A DNA stretch of 11,832 bases from Candidatus Sumerlaeota bacterium (GTDB lineage Bacteria > UBP6 > UBA1177): positions 1 through 11,832 of the forward strand of contig SLGQ01000268.1 of the NCBI GenBank assembly GCA_007136595.1, written 5' to 3'. The notes under the pieces were generated by a model. That model worked only from the letters and a program-made list of their open reading frames with translations. It had not been told where the DNA came from and ran no database searches. Both the position numbers and the translations under genes were made by a program. Every line of letters starts with the position of its first letter. Position 1 is the stretch's first letter. Of the stretch, positions 8,167 through 11,832 are shown in pieces.

Positions 8167-8862
8167 ATGATGAAGTGCAGTCATTGCAGTCTTTTGAACA
8201 ACAACTACAGATACTGTGAAGGGTGCGGAAGACCTTTGACCCGTGAACAAAAGAAAAAATATGAAAAACTGCCGGAAAATTCAACTAAATTCCTTGATGA
8301 AGCCGTTGCCGCCGTTGAATCGATATTTTTTTCAGAAAGTGTAGGTGAGGCGCAACTTGAAATAAGTTCATCCGCTTTGAATCTTCACGATATAGTAAAA
8401 AGCAGCGGCATAATGATAATTGATGATAAACAGTGGGAAAAAGTTAAAGCTTCTGAATGTAGAAAAATATTTTTCAATGATGTTTTCCTTACCATTATAC
8501 TTTCCGCTGTTTTTGCAGGCAGCTCAATGATAGTTTCCGGACTTACGCTGCTTGCTTTTTCCAAGTTATGGGTTTTGGCACATATTTTTATAAGTTTTTT
8601 TCTCTGGGTGATATTTCCATTTCTTACCGGATCGACATTTTCCGCATTAATGCTTTTCAGATCGGGTTTGTTTTCCGACAATAAAAGTGTCAAAGGTTCG
8701 CTTCAGTCCCTTGTAATACTCTTTCTTTTCCTTCAGCTTTACATTTTTCTCCCTATTTTATTGATGGAGTATCTTTTAACCATAAAAAAAATGGATTACA
8801 TACCTTTTATATTAAGGGTTTCCGGAGTTGATTTTTTAATAAGAACAGGAGGAGATTACTGA
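8167..8862 (+). CDS. Zinc-ribbon inner-membrane protein of unknown function
   Basis: 231 residues. The N-terminus has a compact zinc ribbon: C4-x2-C7, nine residues, C17-x2-C20 followed by GRPL, as in the DZR/zinc-ribbon families. Residues 22-100 are hydrophilic. The rest is strongly hydrophobic with about three or four membrane segments (about 106-131, 134-163 which could be two, and 181-206), so the zinc ribbon should face the cytoplasm. The start is ATG 8167 or the adjacent ATG 8170; AAAGGT at 8154-8159 suits either. The stop overlaps the next start (TGATG), a sign of translational coupling. Zinc-ribbon plus membrane proteins are common in bacteria and mostly uncharacterised; here the context suggests an inner-membrane part of an envelope complex. 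Confidence 0.85.
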   Translation: MMKCSHCSLLNNNYRYCEGCGRPLTREQKKKYEKLPENSTKFLDEAVAAVESIFFSESVGEAQLEISSSALNLHDIVKSSGIMIIDDKQWEKVKASECRKIFFNDVFLTIILSAVFAGSSMIVSGLTLLAFSKLWVLAHIFISFFLWVIFPFLTGSTFSALMLFRSGLFSDNKSVKGSLQSLVILFLFLQLYIFLPILLMEYLLTIKKMDYIPFILRVSGVDFLIRTGGDY

Positions 8863-9809
8863 TGAAAAACAAAACATTTATTTTCCTTTCATTCCTTGTT
8901 CTGGTTTTTACCGTATCGTGCGGAGTTAACAAAGAGGTTCACCAGAAAGCACTTGATGATCTTGCAACAGCACAAAAAGGGATACAGGATGAAGAAGCGG
9001 TGAATCAGGCACTCAGGGAAAACATTGAAACGCTTGAAGCTGAAAATGCAAAAATGAAAAAAGAGATCCTTGAACTGATTAATGAAAAAATGGCATTTAA
9101 CCGAGAGATCAATGGATTGAAAGAGAAACTGATAGCATCGAACACTATGGTTGAAACCATGATGCATGAAATCGAAAGATCGGGAGCATCCATTGAAAGC
9201 CTTGAAGCTAACAAAGAAGAGATGGACAAACAGAGAGAAGCTATGGTGGCTGAACGGGATGCCCTTTTGAAAGAACAGGAAGAATTGAAGCAGGAGCTGG
9301 AACAGTTGAGAAAAATGAAAGAAGCTGCAGAAAGAAGAAATGCTGAATTCAGAGGGATCATGGACAAGCTCAAAACCATGATAGATGCGGGAACACTTTC
9401 TGTAAATATAAGAAAAGGGAGAATGATAGTTTCGTTAAGTAATGATATTCTTTTTCCTTCAGGAAGAACAACAATGACAGATGAAGGAAAAGAAGCTGTA
9501 AAAGAGCTGAGTGAAACGCTCCAGACACTTGAAGACCGCAGTTTTCTTGTTGTGGGTCACAGCGATCCCACCCCCATAAACACCAAAAGATTTCCTTCCA
9601 ACTGGGAACTTTCTTCTCAAAGAGCGATCGAAGTTGTTAAGCTGATGATAGAATACGGTGTAAGACCGGAAATGCTTTCAGCGGCAGGACAGGCTGAGTT
9701 CGATCCCATAGCAGACAATGAAGATAGAGAAGGTATGGCTCAAAACAGAAGGGTTGAAATTATTTTCATGCCGAAAATCGAAGAAATGCCCGGTTTTGAA
9801 CTGGAGTAA
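8862..9809 (+). CDS. Coiled-coil lipoprotein with a MotB/OmpA-type peptidoglycan-binding domain
   Basis: 315 residues. The lipoprotein signal ends FTVSC, with lipidation at C20. Residues about 24-170 are long charged heptad-like helix (E, K, L, M rich), a predicted coiled coil that could span part of the periplasm. Residues about 175-305 are an OmpA C-terminal-like domain: FPSGRTTMTDEG, VVGHSD with D235, NWELSSQRA with R254, and QNRRVEI. D235 and R254 correspond to the residues that bind diaminopimelate in OmpA-like domains, so peptidoglycan binding is expected. The NWELS-x-x-RA spacing is closer to MotB than to Pal or OmpA, but there is no MotB transmembrane proton-channel helix, so it is not a classical stator. 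A strong AGGAGG (8847-8852) lies inside the upstream gene, and the start overlaps that gene's stop by 1 nt. It is last in the operon. Confidence 0.93.
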   Translation: MKNKTFIFLSFLVLVFTVSCGVNKEVHQKALDDLATAQKGIQDEEAVNQALRENIETLEAENAKMKKEILELINEKMAFNREINGLKEKLIASNTMVETMMHEIERSGASIESLEANKEEMDKQREAMVAERDALLKEQEELKQELEQLRKMKEAAERRNAEFRGIMDKLKTMIDAGTLSVNIRKGRMIVSLSNDILFPSGRTTMTDEGKEAVKELSETLQTLEDRSFLVVGHSDPTPINTKRFPSNWELSSQRAIEVVKLMIEYGVRPEMLSAAGQAEFDPIADNEDREGMAQNRRVEIIFMPKIEEMPGFELE

Positions 9810-9849
9810 AATTATTCCTCAATGATTTCGTAAAAGATTCTTAAAGCTA

Positions 9850-9877
9850 TTTACTCTTTATTTTTAATTGATAGAAT
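9850..9877 (+). promoter_or_regulatory. Candidate promoter of dnaE
   Basis: TTTACT (9850-9855) and TAGAAT (9872-9877) are 16 nt apart, and TG precedes the second box by one base, giving an extended -10 (TTGATAGAAT). The AATTGATA element at 9866-9873 overlaps it. Initiation would be expected near 9884, about 24 nt before ATG 9908. Confidence 0.45.
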
Positions 9878-9880
9878 GTT

Positions 9881-9900
9881 CCCGAGTTTAAACTTTCGGG
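9881..9900 (+). promoter_or_regulatory. Inverted repeat overlapping the predicted dnaE start site and ribosome-binding region
   Basis: CCCGA (9881-9885) and TCGGG (9896-9900) flank a 10-nt centre that itself contains the palindrome GTTTAAAC. If transcription starts upstream, the RNA hairpin would mask the first Gs of the GGGGG ribosome-binding run (9898-9902); if it starts near 9884 the dyad is more likely a DNA operator. It has no T-run after it, so it is not an intrinsic terminator. Confidence 0.3.
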
Positions 9901-9907
9901 GGTAAAA

Positions 9908-11832
9908 ATGCCTTTTGTTCACTTACATCTTCACACAATATATTCTTTCCTTGACGGTCTTGTGAAACCGTCTGAACTCATGAGCAAAGTTAAAAATATG
10001 GGGATGAAAGCAGTTGCCATTACCGATCACGGGAATATGCATGGTGCCATCGATTTTTATCTCAATGCTCTTGGCGGTTCAAAAACACTTGAGGAAGCAC
10101 AGGTAAAACCGGTCATAGGTATGGAAGCTTACATATCGGCAGGGGATAGAACCGAAAAAACAAAACAGGATGCCTATCACCTTTTACTGCTTGCAAAAGA
10201 TGGTGAAGGCTATAAAAACCTCTGTTATATTTCCTCTAAATCCTACATTGACGGTTTTTATTACAAGCCTCGTATCGACAGATCACTTTTGAAAGATCAC
10301 TCAAAGGGACTTATTGCGCTCAGTGCCTGTCTCGGAGGTGAAATACCTAAAGCTCTGATGAGCGGAAGATATGATGATGCTGTTAAGATAGCCAAAGAAT
10401 ATCAGGAACTTTTTGGGAAAGAAAACTTCTTTATAGAAATTCAGGTAAATGGGCTGAAAGATCAGGAAGAAGTTAACCCTTCCCTTATTAAACTGGCAAA
10501 AGAAGTTGGTGCCGGGCTTGTGGCTACCAATGATGTTCACTATTTGAGCCCTGAACATGCTGAAGCTCAGGATATTCTTTTTTGTATAAATGAAAAAAAG
10601 AAAGTTGAAGATACTGACAGAATGCATCACGAAACCGATCAGTTTTATCTGAAAAGTGAAGAAGAAATGAGAGAACTTTTTGCGATCTATGGCGAAGATG
10701 GGAAAGAAGCAATTGAAAATACATGGAAAATTGCAGAGAGATGCAATGTCGAACTTTCGCTTGGAAAACATTTTCTTCCTGAATTTGAAACACATGGAAA
10801 AACTGAAGCAGAGTATCTTAGAGAAATATCAGAGGAGGGGCTGAAAGATAGATTCGATCAGCTTGGTATCCCCGAAAATAAAAGAGGTGAATATACTGAA
10901 AGACTCGATTATGAGCTTGAAATGATAGCGAAAATGGGGTTCCCCGGATATTTTCTCATAGTTTCTGACTTTATACAGTGGGCAAAGAAAGAGGGGATAC
11001 CGGTTGGTCCCGGAAGAGGCAGCGGTGCAGGCTCACTTGTTGCTTTTGCAACAAAAATAACAGACATCGATCCGATAAGATTCGGACTTGTTTTTGAAAG
11101 ATTTCTCAATCCGGAAAGGGTTTCAATGCCCGATTTTGATGTTGATTTCTGTCAGGAAAAAAGGGAAAAAGTGCTTGAATATGTCAATACAAAGTACGGA
11201 GAAAAAAATGTAGCGCAGATTGCAGTTTTCGGTCAGTTGAAAGCTAAATCGGCAGTTAGAGATGTTGCCAGAGCACTCAATCTCCCTCTTACGACGGCAG
11301 ACCGTCTTGCGAAAATAGTGCCGGATGATCTTTCTGTTCTTTTTTATCCTCAATACGAAAAGAAATTCAGAGATTTTACTACCAGAATGATACAGGAATA
11401 CGGTATTCCCAAAGAAATTGCAGATGATCCGGATAAATTCAAGGCAGCTTTGCAAAACAGACCTTTAAAAGATATAGAAAGAGATATTGCCAAGTCTCTG
11501 ATGTCGGAAATTGATTCGTATGCTTCTGAAAGAGAGTTGATAAACAAAGATGAAAGTTTTCTGAAAATAATAAAAATTGCCAAACAAATTGAAGGTTTGC
11601 TCAGGCAATCGGGAAAACATGCCTGCGGAGTGGTCATAGGTCACAGACCAATCTTTGAACACGCCCCTCTTTTTATTGATAAAGATAAGAGCAGGGTGAC
11701 CCAGTATGACAAAGATATGGTTGAAAAAGTGGGTCTTGTCAAATTTGACTTTCTCGGGCTGAAAACTCTTACAATGATAAATCAGGCAGTCAACTTCGTG
11801 AAAGAAAAAAAACCGGAATTTGATATTAACAA
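9908..11832 (+). CDS. dnaE: DNA polymerase III alpha subunit, DnaE (3' partial)
   Basis: The replicative DNA polymerase catalytic subunit, cut by the right edge after 641 codons of a usual total near 1100-1200; no internal stop. ATG 9908 follows a GGGGG run and opens with MPFVHLHLHT, the normal DnaE start. The N-terminal PHP domain keeps a full-looking metal-ligand set: H5/H7, D40-H41 in TDHGN, E73 in GMEAY, H91, C141, and D209/H211 in NDVHY. The palm follows with GPGRGSGAGS, the catalytic pair D411/D413 in PDFDVDF, and the third aspartate D614 in KFDFLGL. These match E. coli D401, D403 and D555. The D413-D614 interval is 201 residues against 152 in E. coli, so there is an insertion of about 49 residues (roughly 11325-11560). 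The reading frame is continuous through it. The beta-clamp-binding and OB regions lie outside the window. Confidence 0.98.
   Translation, partial: MPFVHLHLHTIYSFLDGLVKPSELMSKVKNMGMKAVAITDHGNMHGAIDFYLNALGGSKTLEEAQVKPVIGMEAYISAGDRTEKTKQDAYHLLLLAKDGEGYKNLCYISSKSYIDGFYYKPRIDRSLLKDHSKGLIALSACLGGEIPKALMSGRYDDAVKIAKEYQELFGKENFFIEIQVNGLKDQEEVNPSLIKLAKEVGAGLVATNDVHYLSPEHAEAQDILFCINEKKKVEDTDRMHHETDQFYLKSEEEMRELFAIYGEDGKEAIENTWKIAERCNVELSLGKHFLPEFETHGKTEAEYLREISEEGLKDRFDQLGIPENKRGEYTERLDYELEMIAKMGFPGYFLIVSDFIQWAKKEGIPVGPGRGSGAGSLVAFATKITDIDPIRFGLVFERFLNPERVSMPDFDVDFCQEKREKVLEYVNTKYGEKNVAQIAVFGQLKAKSAVRDVARALNLPLTTADRLAKIVPDDLSVLFYPQYEKKFRDFTTRMIQEYGIPKEIADDPDKFKAALQNRPLKDIERDIAKSLMSEIDSYASERELINKDESFLKIIKIAKQIEGLLRQSGKHACGVVIGHRPIFEHAPLFIDKDKSRVTQYDKDMVEKVGLVKFDFLGLKTLTMINQAVNFVKEKKPEFDIN

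Noticed and set aside
9790..9804. CCGGTT-TTG-AACTGG hairpin at the end of the MotB-like gene
   Set aside because: The stem is short, contains a G-U pair, lies in the coding sequence and has no T-run after it, so it is not a convincing terminator.
8862..9809. Flagellar stator MotB
   Set aside because: It has a lipoprotein signal in place of the MotB proton-channel helix and no MotA gene nearby; only the peptidoglycan-binding domain is MotB-like.
10301..10795. 164-codon minus-strand reading frame inside dnaE
   Set aside because: It is phenylalanine-rich antisense of a highly conserved DnaE PHP/palm region with no start signals; a shadow.

Overview
The window looks like chromosomal sequence from a moderately AT-rich, Gram-negative (diderm) bacterium. 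Two predicted lipoproteins, a MotB/OmpA-type peptidoglycan-binding domain, an LPP20-like lipoprotein and an M23 cell-wall peptidase all point to a diderm envelope. Arginine is mostly AGA/AGG and ATA isoleucine is common. The surface protein style (Ig-like modules, Kelch repeats, C-type lectin fold) recalls uncultured deltaproteobacterial or Myxococcota-like lineages, but I cannot place the organism from sequence alone. All recognised genes are on the + strand. There are no tRNA, rRNA, CRISPR or insertion-sequence signals.

Layout: (1) 2-4642 is the 3' part of a very large secreted or surface gene, open back to the left edge: at least five Ig-like modules, a linker, twelve Kelch repeats, a C-type-lectin-like domain and a final beta-rich segment. 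(2) 4748-6265 is a membrane-anchored M23 (LytM/MepM/Csd3-like) endopeptidase with a long acidic linker. (3) 6366-9809 is a compact four-gene operon: an LPP20-like lipoprotein, a secreted protein of unknown family, a zinc-ribbon membrane protein and a coiled-coil MotB/OmpA-like lipoprotein. (4) 9908 to the right edge is the N-terminal 641 codons of dnaE, the replicative DNA polymerase III alpha subunit. No stop is reached, so it is easily missed by an ORF finder that needs one.

The middle block is envelope-centred: a peptidoglycan hydrolase, a peptidoglycan-binding coiled-coil lipoprotein, an LPP20-like lipoprotein, a secreted partner and an inner-membrane zinc-ribbon protein. Tight spacing (9 nt, 4 nt, then a 1-nt overlap) suggests the four operon products work together, possibly as a cell-envelope complex. 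This operon is the best candidate for an undescribed system here. DnaE appears unrelated in function and has its own candidate promoter.

The only non-coding gaps are 4643-4747, 6266-6365 and 9810-9907, each about 100 nt. All three contain AATTGATA (within an 11-mer identical in two and one mismatch off in the third) in the same orientation upstream of a gene, probably a promoter element. I see no convincing intrinsic terminator in any of them.
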